Origin: Streptomyces sp. HPF1205
GTDB taxonomy: Bacteria; Actinomycetota; Actinomycetes; Streptomycetales; Streptomycetaceae
Direction of reading: 5' to 3'
DNA length: 64,000 nucleotides
Assembly: GCF_020400825.1 (NCBI RefSeq)
Contig: NZ_JAINVH010000009.1
Location: 1-64,000, forward strand
Positions 1-7,813 of the stretch are shown in pieces; the first letter of the stretch is position 1, and each line of letters opens with the position of its first letter. The notes under the pieces are model-generated. The model did not search any database and was not told the origin of the DNA. It saw nothing but the letters and a program-made list of their open reading frames with translations. The position numbers were made by a program, and so were the translations under genes.

Positions 1-48
1 GCGGTCACCGTTCCCCCTGCCGGGTTCGTCCTCTGATAGGCATGGCAG

Positions 49-762
49 GTGTCCTCCATCGTCACGGTCGCCGATTGCGAACGGGTCCAGGCCAGTTGGT
101 ACCGGACGCGCACCGAGATCCTGGGTGGCAGCTTGTGGGACGACGGGCCGTTGACCTGGATGAGCGGGGCCGACGGCATGCACCTGATGTTCCCGAGCGA
201 GTTGCCGCGGGCCGCGCTGGCACGAGGTGTCGAACGGGCCCGCGATCTCGGCGTCGACATCGGGGTCTGGCTCAACTCGGCGGTGGACGCGTTCTCGCTG
301 GCGAATGCAGGGTTCGAACGCGGCTGGTCGCCGTGGTGGATGACCGCGCCGATCGCCGACATCGGGCCGGCCGGCGACCCCCGCATCGAGTTGCAGGACG
401 ACTCCGCCGACTACACCGGGGAACACGCCGACTACCGCGCCGAACTCGCCCTGGCACGCGCCCGGCCCCGGCACTCCTGGTATGCCGCCGCCTATACCCG
501 CCCTGCCGGCCGGTTCGCCGGGCGAGCTTGGTCGCACCGGTCCGGCAACCTGGCCGGCGTGTTCGACATGGCGGTCTGGCCCCCGTTCCGTCGCCGTGGC
601 CTGGGCACCGGACTGCTGCGTGCCGTGTGCGCCGCGGCCGGCGCGGCCGGGGCCACCCACGCGGTGCTCAACGCGACTCCCGAGGGACGACTGCTCTATC
701 AGCGACACGGCTTCGTCCACATCGGCGAGGGCATCACCTGGTGGCTCCACCCCGAACCCTGA
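49..762 (+). CDS. GNAT family N-acetyltransferase
   Basis: This 237-residue protein is predicted to transfer an acetyl group from acetyl-CoA to an unknown amine. The C-terminal half carries the acetyl-CoA pyrophosphate loop, RRRGLGTGLL (about residues 183-192), followed by the usual late segment LLYQRHGFVHIGEG. The N-terminal half is less typical and may be a degenerate second GNAT fold. The only possible start is the GTG at 49, because an in-frame TAG lies at 37-39; a GGCAGG sequence sits very close upstream as a weak ribosome site. It lies just outside the tRNA-flanked island, so it probably belongs to the chromosome backbone. The substrate cannot be told from the sequence. Confidence 0.8.
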   Translation: MSSIVTVADCERVQASWYRTRTEILGGSLWDDGPLTWMSGADGMHLMFPSELPRAALARGVERARDLGVDIGVWLNSAVDAFSLANAGFERGWSPWWMTAPIADIGPAGDPRIELQDDSADYTGEHADYRAELALARARPRHSWYAAAYTRPAGRFAGRAWSHRSGNLAGVFDMAVWPPFRRRGLGTGLLRAVCAAAGAAGATHAVLNATPEGRLLYQRHGFVHIGEGITWWLHPEP

Positions 763-851
763 GCCCGGCCATCGGGCCCTTGGCCGCTTCCTGCCCGTAA
801 CCGACCCACGCTCCCCGGGGCACGGCCGACATCTGCCCTGGTGGGCGGGTA

Positions 852-904
852 CGGAGGATACGAGATTCGAACTCGTGAGGGGTTGCCCCCGACACGCTTT
901 CCAA
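852..904 (-). repeat. 3' half of tRNA-Ser(GGA), attachment-site copy
   Basis: These 53 bases match the 3' half of the intact tRNA-Ser gene (7660-7712) at 52 positions; the only difference is G at 891 against A at 7699. The copy runs from the anticodon loop to the discriminator base and then diverges abruptly, so it cannot fold as a tRNA. Both copies have the same orientation. This is the pattern left when a site-specific element integrates in the 3' end of a tRNA gene, the intact tRNA staying at one end and a 3' fragment at the other. Confidence 0.85.
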
Positions 905-976
905 CTGCTCGCCGCTGCGAACAGGGTGGGGCGAGGCGTTCTGACCTGGGGCGGAGTGGGTGGTGGTGGACGTCTC

Positions 977-1006
977 GGACAGGGCCGGACAGGGCCGGAC
1001 AGGGCT
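977..1006. repeat. Three tandem copies of a 10-base unit
   Basis: The unit GGACAGGGCC occurs twice exactly and a third time with a final T. It lies between the attachment-site copy and the VapB/VapC hybrid. No function is evident. Confidence 0.7.
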
Positions 1007-1039
1007 GAACGAGACCAGAACCGAGACCACGGCGCCGGG

Positions 1040-1405
1040 TCATACCTTCTTGACGACGATGACGTCGGGGAGGAGTTTCTCCAGGTCGTCCACGTCCGAG
1101 GTGAAGACGGTGACCTGCCCCTTCTGCTGGCGTGCGATGACAGCGAGCGTGCCATCGATCGCGTACTCGTGGCCGTCCAGCTTGGCGTCAGCGAGGAGGC
1201 GCCGGGCTGCTGCCGCGCGCTCGTCCCCGGTGACCGGGCCGTGTTCCTCCTGCAGCCAGTCGACCAGCTCCAGCAGTCGGTCCCGGTCCCGCTTGAAACG
1301 TAGTGCTTCGGCTACATACGCCGAAAGTCCCCGCTCAGCCGCCTCGGCGCGGATCTCGTCCAGGAGATCCTCGGGGATCGTCACTGTCACTTTCTTGGTC
1401 GCCAT
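1040..1405 (-). CDS. VapB antitoxin fused in frame to the C-terminal part of a VapC toxin
   Basis: The 121-residue product begins as a CopG/VapB-like ribbon-helix-helix antitoxin (residues 1 to about 60, opening MATKKVTVTIPEDLLDEI) and ends like the last third of a PIN-domain VapC toxin: LLADAKLDGHEYAIDGTLAV, then VFTSDVDDLEKLL and a final VVKKV. Streptomycete VapC proteins carry nearly this tail after the conserved region that holds the first catalytic acids. The simplest reading is an internal deletion that joined antitoxin to toxin and removed the N-terminal catalytic part, leaving at most the final acidic residues of the PIN site. The product should bind DNA or be inert rather than act as an RNase. 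The ATG start at 1405 follows a short inverted repeat that may be its operator. Confidence 0.75.
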   Translation of the reverse strand: MATKKVTVTIPEDLLDEIRAEAAERGLSAYVAEALRFKRDRDRLLELVDWLQEEHGPVTGDERAAAARRLLADAKLDGHEYAIDGTLAVIARQQKGQVTVFTSDVDDLEKLLPDVIVVKKV

Positions 1406-1411
1406 ATACAA

Positions 1412-1427
1412 CACCATTCTTTTGGTG
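1412..1427 (-). promoter_or_regulatory. Inverted repeat upstream of the VapB hybrid, candidate operator
   Basis: CACCA and TGGTG arms flank a 6-base AT-rich spacer, six bases before the start codon of the VapB/VapC hybrid. VapB-type antitoxins commonly repress their own promoter through such short repeats. Assignment as an operator is inference. Confidence 0.4.
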
Positions 1428-1470
1428 CAAGGGCCCGTACCGGCGGGCCGCCGGGCCGACGATTCGGTGG

Positions 1471-2364
1471 TCAGGCGGCGATGCCGGGGCGGGGGGTGCC
1501 GTGGAAGACCTGCGTGGTGTGCCAGGTGCGGTGGGCCGCGGCGACGGGGGCGGCACCCGGCTGGGGGCCGATGAGGGGGCGGCCGGCCAGCGCGACGACG
1601 TGCTCGCGGGCAGCGGCACTGTGGCCGACGAAGCGCTGCGACACCAGGACGCGGTCGCCGTCGCCTATGCCGAGGACGCCTTTGTCGAAGAGCTTGTGGT
1701 GCAGGGAGCACAGGCACAGGCCGTTGTCGACGTCGTCCGGGCCGCCGAAGGCCCACCAGCGCACGTGCGCGGCCTCAAGCCCGACCGGCACCGCGCCGAT
1801 CCTGCCGTCGTACCCGCAGAAGGCGCACCGGTACTCGTAGGCGGTCAGGACCAGTTCCCGCATGTGCGGGTCCCGCGGCCTGCGGACGGGCGTGAACTGT
1901 CCGGTTTCGGCCGGCTCCAGCTCCAGGCCGACCGCTTCGCACAGTTCCCCGTGGAGCGAGGGCGCGAAGTGCTGGTCCAGCAGGACTCGCGCCATCCGGC
2001 CGAGCAGTTCGGGTTCGCGGCGCAGCGCCGCACGCAGTCCGGGAGCCAGCCGCCCCGCCGCGCCCGTGGCCCGCAGTTCCCGTACGCCGCTGCCCGGGCT
2101 GCCGGGGCCCCGGTCGGTGCTGACCTCCCAGACCCCGTCACTGACCAGGTGATGAAACGGATAGGCGGGCGTCGTCCTGCGGGGCGGACCGTACTCCGCC
2201 AGCAGCCGCTGCAGGTCCGCCTCGACGGCGCTGTACCGCAGTTCGGCCTCGGTGTCCCGCTGGAACCGGCCAAGGGCGTAGAGGAGCAGCAGCGGTTTGT
2301 GCGGAGCGCGCGTCCCGCTCCTGCTCCACTGCCGCAACGTCGCCGCCCGCTCCAGCCAGTCCAT
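1471..2364 (-). CDS. Phosphorothioate-DNA-binding HNH restriction endonuclease (ScoMcrA-like)
   Basis: The 297-residue protein should cut DNA that carries sulfur-modified (phosphorothioate) backbones. Its N-terminal half has the hallmarks of the sulfur-binding domain family: WLERAATLRQW, APHKPLLLLYALGRFQ, TPAYPFHHLVSDGVWEV and the C-terminal DQHFAPSLH segment. The C-terminal third is an HNH nuclease: a zinc-type CAFC pair, EAAHVRWWAFGG with the first His, and DNGLCLCSLHHKLFD with the Asn and last His. The ATG at 2364 is chosen because homologous proteins start MDWLER. No dnd modification genes are nearby, so the enzyme most likely guards against incoming modified DNA. It is shorter than full ScoMcrA, which has an additional N-terminal methylcytosine-reading domain. 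It lies inside the tRNA-flanked island. Confidence 0.88.
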   Translation of the reverse strand: MDWLERAATLRQWSRSGTRAPHKPLLLLYALGRFQRDTEAELRYSAVEADLQRLLAEYGPPRRTTPAYPFHHLVSDGVWEVSTDRGPGSPGSGVRELRATGAAGRLAPGLRAALRREPELLGRMARVLLDQHFAPSLHGELCEAVGLELEPAETGQFTPVRRPRDPHMRELVLTAYEYRCAFCGYDGRIGAVPVGLEAAHVRWWAFGGPDDVDNGLCLCSLHHKLFDKGVLGIGDGDRVLVSQRFVGHSAAAREHVVALAGRPLIGPQPGAAPVAAAHRTWHTTQVFHGTPRPGIAA

Positions 2365-2862
2365 GGCCGACGAGCGTAACGCCCGGGTACCGGCTCGTAC
2401 GCGGCGATCGCAGGAACAGCGGCCGGAGCAACCCCCGCTGCTCCGGCTTGGTGCCGCCATCCATCAGGGAACACACGACCGTCTTCAGCGCGGTGGAGCG
2501 TCCCCGTCAGGCTGGTCCGACGATGGTGCCTGGGCGTAGAGGGTGGCCAAATCGATCAACCGGATGGCGGGCCGGTTCCCGTATCCCCAAGGACGGCGCC
2601 GGCCACCGGAGGCGTTGCCGCCGGCAGAGTTGCGGGCCCCGGCTGCGCAGTGCCGCAGCCGCACGGCTCCGCCTCCGAAAGGCGGGCCGCCCCCTCCGCC
2701 GGACCCCGTCCGGCCTGCGACGCCGCGGGCCGCAACGGGGTCCGCGAGGCGTGGACGGATGCGTCCGTGGCCGTATCCGTCCAGCTGATCCCACTTCCGA
2801 CTCATGTGACCGGTGGCGATGCTGCATGACGTCAGCAGACGCACCTATCAATGGAGTTGTCG
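2365..2862. other. Intergenic stretch without a supported gene
   Basis: No convincing coding frame is visible; frames here are Pro/Gly/Arg-rich and lack family signatures. A hairpin with 8-base arms (2423-2430 and 2439-2446) lies behind the nuclease start. The right part should hold the promoter of the two hydrolase genes. Confidence 0.6.
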
Positions 2863-4047
2863 ATGCGGAAGTTCTCCGGAGTCCGCCGCGCGGTCACCGG
2901 CCTGGTGGCCGCCGGCGCCCTCGCGGCCGGCCTGTTCACCGCGAGTACCGGTACCGCCCAGGCGGACACCACCTGCAGCGGGAGCGTCTCCGTCTACGGC
3001 GTCCTGTCCGACGGACAGCTGACGTACTCGGCCATCGACCCGTCCAACGGGGACCGGCTCAAGACGCTCATCGGGCCCGCTCTCGGCTTCACACCGAAGG
3101 CGATGGCCACCCTGAACTTCAACACCGTTCTGGTCACCTCGACCTCGGGTGACCTCTACCGCGTCGACATCCAGACGAACGTCAACGCCCTCACCCTGGC
3201 GGGGGTGACGAAGATCTGGGACGGCGGCTGGACCTTCGACAAGCTCGCCTACGACGGCCGCGGCCACCTCTTCGGCACGGTCAACGGCACCCTGATGCAG
3301 TACCTCGTCTCCGAGGACAAGCCGGCCGGCGCCGCCCACATAGGCCAGCGGACCGTCATCGGCGACGGATTCGTCCTCAAGACCCTCACCACCACCGGGC
3401 AGGACCGGCTGCTGGCCACCAGCTCCGACGGACGCCTCCTCGACTACGCCGTCGACAGCACGTCCACCACCAAATGGGTGGCCCACACGCTCAAGTCCGA
3501 CGGCTGGTCCGGCTTCAACCAGCTCCTGTCGCCCGGCGGTGGCCTGTACTACGGCCGGACCTCGGCCGGAGGCATGTACTGGTACAAGGACGCCAACCCG
3601 CTCGACGGCAGCGGCAGCGACATCGCCTACCACAACGACGACCCGGTGGACGCGTCCGGCTGGACGCAGACGCTCCTGTCCGCCATGCCCAACAGCTACT
3701 CCTGCACCAGCGTCCTCGACCGGGACAACATCACCGAGGTCAAGGCCGTCGGCCGTCAGATGATGAACGACTTCAAGTCGAGCTGGGCCACCACTTCTCA
3801 GTGGTCCTGCCTGGAAACCCTCTGGGACCACGAGAGCGGCTGGCGCTGGAACGCCGACAACCCGACCTCCTCCGCGTACGGAATCCCGCAGGCCCTGCCC
3901 GGTTCCAAGATGCAGTCCGCGGGAGCGGACTGGCTGACGAACCCCGTCACGCAGATCGCCTGGGGCCTCGACTACATCAACCAGGTCTACGGCTCCCCCT
4001 GCGCGGCGTGGAGCGCCTGGCAGAGCCGCGACCCCCACTGGTACTAG
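2863..4047 (+). CDS. Secreted tachylectin-type lectin with a lysozyme-like (APF/SLT) domain
   Basis: The 394-residue product begins with a Sec signal peptide (basic MRKFSGVRR, hydrophobic core, likely cleavage after TAQA near residue 33). Residues about 35-285 form a tachylectin-2-like beta-propeller with recurring blades such as KIWDGGWTFDKLAYDG and LLSPGGGLYYGRT, expected to bind sugars. The last about 100 residues resemble the aggregation-promoting-factor/lytic transglycosylase fold: LWDHESGWRW contains the likely catalytic Glu, followed by SAYGIPQALPGSKM and a WGLDYIN segment. It should cleave peptidoglycan glycan strands outside the cell. The ATG at 2863 is preferred over 2851 because GGAG lies seven bases before it. 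The next gene carries almost the same propeller with another catalytic domain. Confidence 0.85.
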   Translation: MRKFSGVRRAVTGLVAAGALAAGLFTASTGTAQADTTCSGSVSVYGVLSDGQLTYSAIDPSNGDRLKTLIGPALGFTPKAMATLNFNTVLVTSTSGDLYRVDIQTNVNALTLAGVTKIWDGGWTFDKLAYDGRGHLFGTVNGTLMQYLVSEDKPAGAAHIGQRTVIGDGFVLKTLTTTGQDRLLATSSDGRLLDYAVDSTSTTKWVAHTLKSDGWSGFNQLLSPGGGLYYGRTSAGGMYWYKDANPLDGSGSDIAYHNDDPVDASGWTQTLLSAMPNSYSCTSVLDRDNITEVKAVGRQMMNDFKSSWATTSQWSCLETLWDHESGWRWNADNPTSSAYGIPQALPGSKMQSAGADWLTNPVTQIAWGLDYINQVYGSPCAAWSAWQSRDPHWY

Positions 4048-4110
4048 GCCGTGTCCGACGGCACGTCACAGCCGGGAAGGCTCCCGGCTGCCCAAAACAA
4101 GGAGTTCTTC

Positions 4111-5397
4111 ATGAACCTCAATCGCGTCCGTAAGTCACTGACCGGCGCCCTGGCCGCCGCCGCCATGTCCGCGGGCTTCCTCACGGTCTCCGCCGGCGCG
4201 GCCCACGCCCTGGCGTCCTGCGGCGGCGACGTATCGGTGTACGGCGTGCTGTCCGACGGCAGACTCACGTACACGGCCATCGCCCCCGATACAGGCGACC
4301 GGGTACGGACCCTGATCGGACCGGCCCTCGGCTTCACGCCGAAGGCGATGGCCACCTTGAACTTCAACACCGTCCTCGTCACCTCCACCACGGGCGACCT
4401 GTACCGGGTGGACATCCAGACCAACGTCAGCGCCCTCACCCTGGCGGGGGTGACGAAGATCTGGGACGGCGGCTGGACCTTCGACAAGCTCACCTACGAC
4501 GGCCACGGGCACCTGTACGGCACGGTCGACGGCCAACTGCACCAGTACGTCGTCTCCGAGGACAAGCCCTCGGGTCCCGCGCACATCGGCCAGCACGCGA
4601 TCATCGGCACCGGGTTCGTCCTGAAGACGCTGGCGGCCGCGGGGGACGACCAGCTCATCGCCTCCACCAGCGACGGCCGTCTGCTCAGCTACAAGATCAA
4701 CGGCGTGAACGACTGGGACCGCGGGGTCCTGGCGGCGAGCGGCTGGTCCGCGGTCGACTCCCTCACCTCCCCAGGCGGCGGCCTCTACTACGGCCGGACC
4801 AACGGCGGCATGTACTGGTACACCGACGCGGACCCGTTCGACAACGACGGCGGGGACCTGACGTACCACTCCAGCGACCCCGTCGACACCTCCGGCTGGA
4901 CGCAGACGATTCTCTCGGCGTCGGGCGGCAACTGCGCTTACGTACCCGATACCCCGCCCACCTCGACGCTGGGCGGCTCCATCGCCCGCAGCGAGGTCCT
5001 CACCCGGGCCAAGGACTGGTACGACCGGGACGTGCCGTATGACAAGTACTCCTACGCTTGGGACCTGATCCATTCCAGGGAGTACCGGGAGGACTGCTCC
5101 GGGTTCGTCTCCATGGCCTGGCACCTCACCGATTCCTACTCGACCTCGACCCTTTACCAGGTCAGCTCCACGATCTCCAAGGGCTCCCTGCGTCCCGGCG
5201 ACGCCCTGAACTACGCGGGCACGCACACCGTCCTGTTCATCGGGTGGAAGGACCAGGACGCCGGGACCTTCTACTACTACTCCGAGTCCAACCCGTCCGC
5301 GGACATGGAGTACGGCACGGCGAACGTCTACAGCGGCAACATCGCCGGCTGGCCCGCGACGTCCTACGCGGCCATCCGGTACGACAAGATCGCCTGA
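4111..5397 (+). CDS. Secreted tachylectin-type lectin with an NlpC/P60-like peptidase domain
   Basis: This 428-residue protein is a module-swapped paralogue of the preceding gene, 63 bases downstream. After a signal peptide (ending near AAHA) it repeats the lectin propeller with long identical runs, then has an unrelated C-terminal domain of about 130 residues. In that domain EDCSGFVSMAW supplies the likely catalytic Cys and GTHTVLFIGW the His of an NlpC/P60 or related cysteine peptidase/amidase, expected to cut peptidoglycan stem peptides. AAGGAG at 4099-4104 gives a strong ribosome site for the ATG at 4111. Paired with the lysozyme-like neighbour, it would attack glycan and peptide bonds of the same wall, targeted by the same sugar-binding head. 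Cell-wall remodelling or attack on other bacteria are both possible. Confidence 0.85.
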   Translation: MNLNRVRKSLTGALAAAAMSAGFLTVSAGAAHALASCGGDVSVYGVLSDGRLTYTAIAPDTGDRVRTLIGPALGFTPKAMATLNFNTVLVTSTTGDLYRVDIQTNVSALTLAGVTKIWDGGWTFDKLTYDGHGHLYGTVDGQLHQYVVSEDKPSGPAHIGQHAIIGTGFVLKTLAAAGDDQLIASTSDGRLLSYKINGVNDWDRGVLAASGWSAVDSLTSPGGGLYYGRTNGGMYWYTDADPFDNDGGDLTYHSSDPVDTSGWTQTILSASGGNCAYVPDTPPTSTLGGSIARSEVLTRAKDWYDRDVPYDKYSYAWDLIHSREYREDCSGFVSMAWHLTDSYSTSTLYQVSSTISKGSLRPGDALNYAGTHTVLFIGWKDQDAGTFYYYSESNPSADMEYGTANVYSGNIAGWPATSYAAIRYDKIA

Positions 5398-5425
5398 CCC
5401 CGCGGCAGGCGCACCCCCGGTACGA

Positions 5426-5464
5426 CCTCGGCCCCACCGCCCGCCGCGGGCGATGGGGCCGAGG
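5426..5464. terminator. Hairpin terminator between convergent genes
   Basis: Eleven-base arms CCTCGGCCCCA and TGGGGCCGAGG (5426-5436, 5454-5464) flank a 17-base loop. The site follows the lectin-peptidase stop and faces the end of the LuxR-type regulator, so it can serve both strands. Confidence 0.7.
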
Positions 5465-5527
5465 CGTCGCTCCCGTACGGCGCCCGCTCCCGTACACCGC
5501 GGGTGGGCCCCGGGACGTGACCGGCCG

Positions 5528-6520
5528 TCAGCCGGCCGGCAGCCAGCCCTGCTGCGCGGCGCGGACTCCGGCCTGGAAGCGGCTGCGGGCGCCGAGGCGT
5601 TCGATCAGGTCGGTGGTGACGCGGCGGGCCGTACGCGGCGAGACACCGAGGCGGCGGGCGATCGCCTCGTCGGTGTGTCCTTCGGCGAGCAGCGACAGCG
5701 CCGCCTGCTCCTGGGGGGTGAGCCCGTGGGCATCGCGCACGGGCGCCTCGCCCAGCGGCCGGCCGGCCGCCCAGGTGCTTTCGAACAGGGCGCACAGCGC
5801 GGTCACCGTGCCCTGACCGGTCAGAATGACGGCGCCGGCCGCGGTGTCGTCACTGCGGACCGGGATGACGGCGCTCGCCTGGTCGAGGATGATCATCCGG
5901 GTCGGCAGGGTGGGCACGGTACGGACCTGCCCGCCGTGCTCGGCCAGCCATTCGGCATGGGCGACGGTGGGTGCGTTGTTGCGGATGCTGTCGAGGTAGA
6001 GCGTGCGGATGCGGACACCGCGCTCCAGTAGCTGCAGGTCCAGCGGGCGGGCGGCGGCCATGCCCTCCTCTGTCTGTGCGCTGCTGGGGTTGAAGCCCAT
6101 GACCTCCGTCTTGACCTGCCGGGTCAACGTGGCCAGGCGGTCGCGTATCCGGTCCAGGCCCGTGAGCTGCTCGACCCCTGGGCTCGGCGCCCCGGACCGC
6201 AGCTCGGCGTATTCCGCGATGAGCTGGGCGGCGCTGGCCCGGGACGCCTCCAGGTGCTGCTGCCGGCGGGCCAGTTCGTGCTGCTGACGGGCCAGCAGCA
6301 GTTCCAGGCCCAGGTCGGGTGAGACGGCGCGCAGCGAGCCCTCGCGTTCGTAGGAAGGACGGACCAGCGCCAGACCGCTCAACGTGTCCAGCGCGGCGCG
6401 GACCTGGTCCTCGCCCAGGCCCAGGGCCTCGCCGATGGCCGTGACTCCGTCCCGCGGCCGGGCGAGCATCGCCCGGTAGACCGCCTCGGCGTCGGCGTCG
6501 AGCCCAAGTGTGGTGAGCAT
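5528..6520 (-). CDS. TrmB/LuxR-type helix-turn-helix transcriptional regulator
   Basis: The 330-residue protein has an N-terminal winged-helix like TrmB (DAEAVYRAMLARPRDGVTAI, about residues 9-60), a helical linker rich in Gln/Arg, a central sensor-like domain (about 115-245), and a C-terminal LuxR HTH (LTPQEQAALSLLAEGHTDEA, then RRLGVSPRTARRV). Such proteins are common in Streptomyces and often sit beside genes for small secreted peptides. ATG 6520 is preferred because a G-rich ribosome site lies just upstream. A divergent small gene begins at 6703 and a secreted peptide gene at 7268; both are candidate targets. The ligand is unknown. Confidence 0.82.
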   Translation of the reverse strand: MLTTLGLDADAEAVYRAMLARPRDGVTAIGEALGLGEDQVRAALDTLSGLALVRPSYEREGSLRAVSPDLGLELLLARQQHELARRQQHLEASRASAAQLIAEYAELRSGAPSPGVEQLTGLDRIRDRLATLTRQVKTEVMGFNPSSAQTEEGMAAARPLDLQLLERGVRIRTLYLDSIRNNAPTVAHAEWLAEHGGQVRTVPTLPTRMIILDQASAVIPVRSDDTAAGAVILTGQGTVTALCALFESTWAAGRPLGEAPVRDAHGLTPQEQAALSLLAEGHTDEAIARRLGVSPRTARRVTTDLIERLGARSRFQAGVRAAQQGWLPAG

Positions 6521-6702
6521 GAGTGGTTTCCCCCCGCGTGAAGACCTTCTGCTGACCTCCTTGCTGTGCGCAGATACTCTCAGGATCGGGGTCCGGATGT
6601 GACGACTTCGCACTGCCCGGGCTCTGGCCTGTTCCGTCCACGGCCGGAAATTGCCCGGGGACTGCATTGGCCGCCCGGCGGCGGGATTGCGACGGTGATC
6701 GC

Positions 6703-7116
6703 ATGTACCTCGTGCACCTGCACCTGCGCCCCACCGACGATTCCCCGTTCAGCGCCCTGCCCGACCGGATCTGCACCGGGCTCCGTGCGGCGGCAAGAGC
6801 GGAGGACGGCGTGGAACACGTGGTCCTCCACGGTGATGCCCGTCCGTACCCGGTACTGGGCGTGTATGTGGTCGCGGACCGCCTTGAGGACGCGGAGGCC
6901 AACGCCGCCCGCGCATGGGAACGCGCGCTGACGGCATACCCCGAACTCGGTGGGTGGGACATGGTGGAGGCCCGCACACCGCTCATCGCGTCCTTCTACG
7001 AGGAGGGTTCCACGAGGGGTTGTCCGGCGCCCCCGCGGAGCCGGGCCGAAAACGGCCAGGACCGGTTCCGGCCACCGGAGCTTCCTTTCCAGCCGGACGA
7101 TCGGCAGGGATGGTGA
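6703..7116 (+). CDS. Small cytosolic protein of unknown function
   Basis: I do not recognise the family of this 137-residue protein. It begins MYLVHLHLRPTDDSPFSALP and contains VLGVYVVADRLEDAEANAAR, a pattern that fits a ferredoxin-like alpha/beta fold, followed by a polar Pro/Arg-rich tail. There is no signal peptide or membrane segment. An earlier in-frame ATG at 6667 would add 12 Arg/Asp-rich residues; the later start fits the folded N-terminus better. It is divergent from the LuxR-type regulator gene with a 182-base gap, which suggests shared control. Confidence 0.55.
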   Translation: MYLVHLHLRPTDDSPFSALPDRICTGLRAAARAEDGVEHVVLHGDARPYPVLGVYVVADRLEDAEANAARAWERALTAYPELGGWDMVEARTPLIASFYEEGSTRGCPAPPRSRAENGQDRFRPPELPFQPDDRQGW

Positions 7117-7267
7117 ACCTGCCGGAAAGGACCCGGAAAGGACACCGCTCCGACAGCGACCAGAGCAGGGAGCCGCATCGGCGACGATCCGGAGCAGACC
7201 GGCCACCCTCCCTCAGATCCCTGCATCCCCTCAGGTTCCCTCAGATCCGCGCAGAACAGGACCCGCC

Positions 7268-7459
7268 ATGCTTCGCATCCGACTCGCTTCGACCGCCGCC
7301 CTGCTCCTCGCCCTCTCGGCCGGCACCGGTCTCGCCCTCCAGTCCGCGGTGGCTTCCTCCTCCACCTCGGACACGGTCGCCCAGAGCGCCCAGCCCCGGA
7401 CCACCAAGACGCCGCCGCCCTCCGGCGGCGACATGTACTGGGACCCGATCCACCCCTGA
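7268..7459 (+). CDS. Short secreted peptide precursor
   Basis: The gene encodes 63 residues with a clear signal peptide: basic start MLRIRLAS, a hydrophobic Ala/Leu core, and a probable cleavage site near residues 28-30 (SAVASS). The mature part is about 30 residues, Ser/Thr/Pro-rich, and ends GGDMYWDPIHP. It has no Cys, so it is not a lanthipeptide precursor. Small exported peptides of this layout are often found near TrmB/LuxR regulators in streptomycetes. A signalling role is possible but not shown by the sequence. Confidence 0.6.
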   Translation: MLRIRLASTAALLLALSAGTGLALQSAVASSSTSDTVAQSAQPRTTKTPPPSGGDMYWDPIHP

Positions 7460-7604
7460 CCCGACGCGAGAACGGTGGCCCCCGCACGTGACCGACCCCA
7501 CGCCCGAGGAGGCCGCCCGGAAGATCGAAAGGGCGATCCGGGGAGGCCCCGCGACCACCCCTGTGGACAAAGACCAGGACAACGCGGTCTGCGATAGCAA
7601 GGAA

Positions 7605-7633
7605 GGGGCTCCGCTGGTGACCAGCGGAGCCCC
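7605..7633. terminator. Hairpin terminator downstream of tRNA-Ser
   Basis: A perfect 13-base stem (7605-7617 with 7621-7633) and a TGA loop lies 27 bases beyond the tRNA-Ser 3' end on the minus strand. It should stop tRNA transcription and can act on the plus strand as well. Confidence 0.75.
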
Positions 7634-7659
7634 TTCGTCGCGCCTGTTCAGGCGGGCTG

Positions 7660-7744
7660 CGGAGGATACGAGATTCGAACTCGTGAGGGGTTGCCCCCAA
7701 CACGCTTTCCAAGCGTGCGCCCTAGGCCTCTAGGCGAATCCTCC
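7660..7744 (-). tRNA. tRNA-Ser(GGA)
   Basis: Read on the minus strand, the gene starts GGAGGAT and ends ATCCTCCG, giving a 7-base acceptor stem plus discriminator G. The anticodon loop TTGGAAA gives anticodon GGA (serine UCC/UCU). A long variable arm (GTTGGGGGCAACCCCTCAC) marks a class II tRNA, and GAGTTCGAATCTC is the T arm. CCA is not encoded. Its 3' half is duplicated at 852-904, which marks it as an integration target. Confidence 0.95.
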
Positions 7745-7813
7745 GCCGCAAAGAGTACAGGTTGTGGAGGGGTGGGTGCGAACTCGATCGGGGGTGGGTG
7801 GTGGGGTAGGGTT

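Noticed and set aside
852..904. A second functional tRNA-Ser gene
   Set aside because: Only the 3' half is present; D arm, anticodon 5' stem and 5' acceptor strand are missing.
7487..7733. A plus-strand frame starting with a plausible TDPTPEEAARKIERAI
   Set aside because: It runs through a terminator hairpin and into the tRNA-Ser gene; at most a gene fragment.
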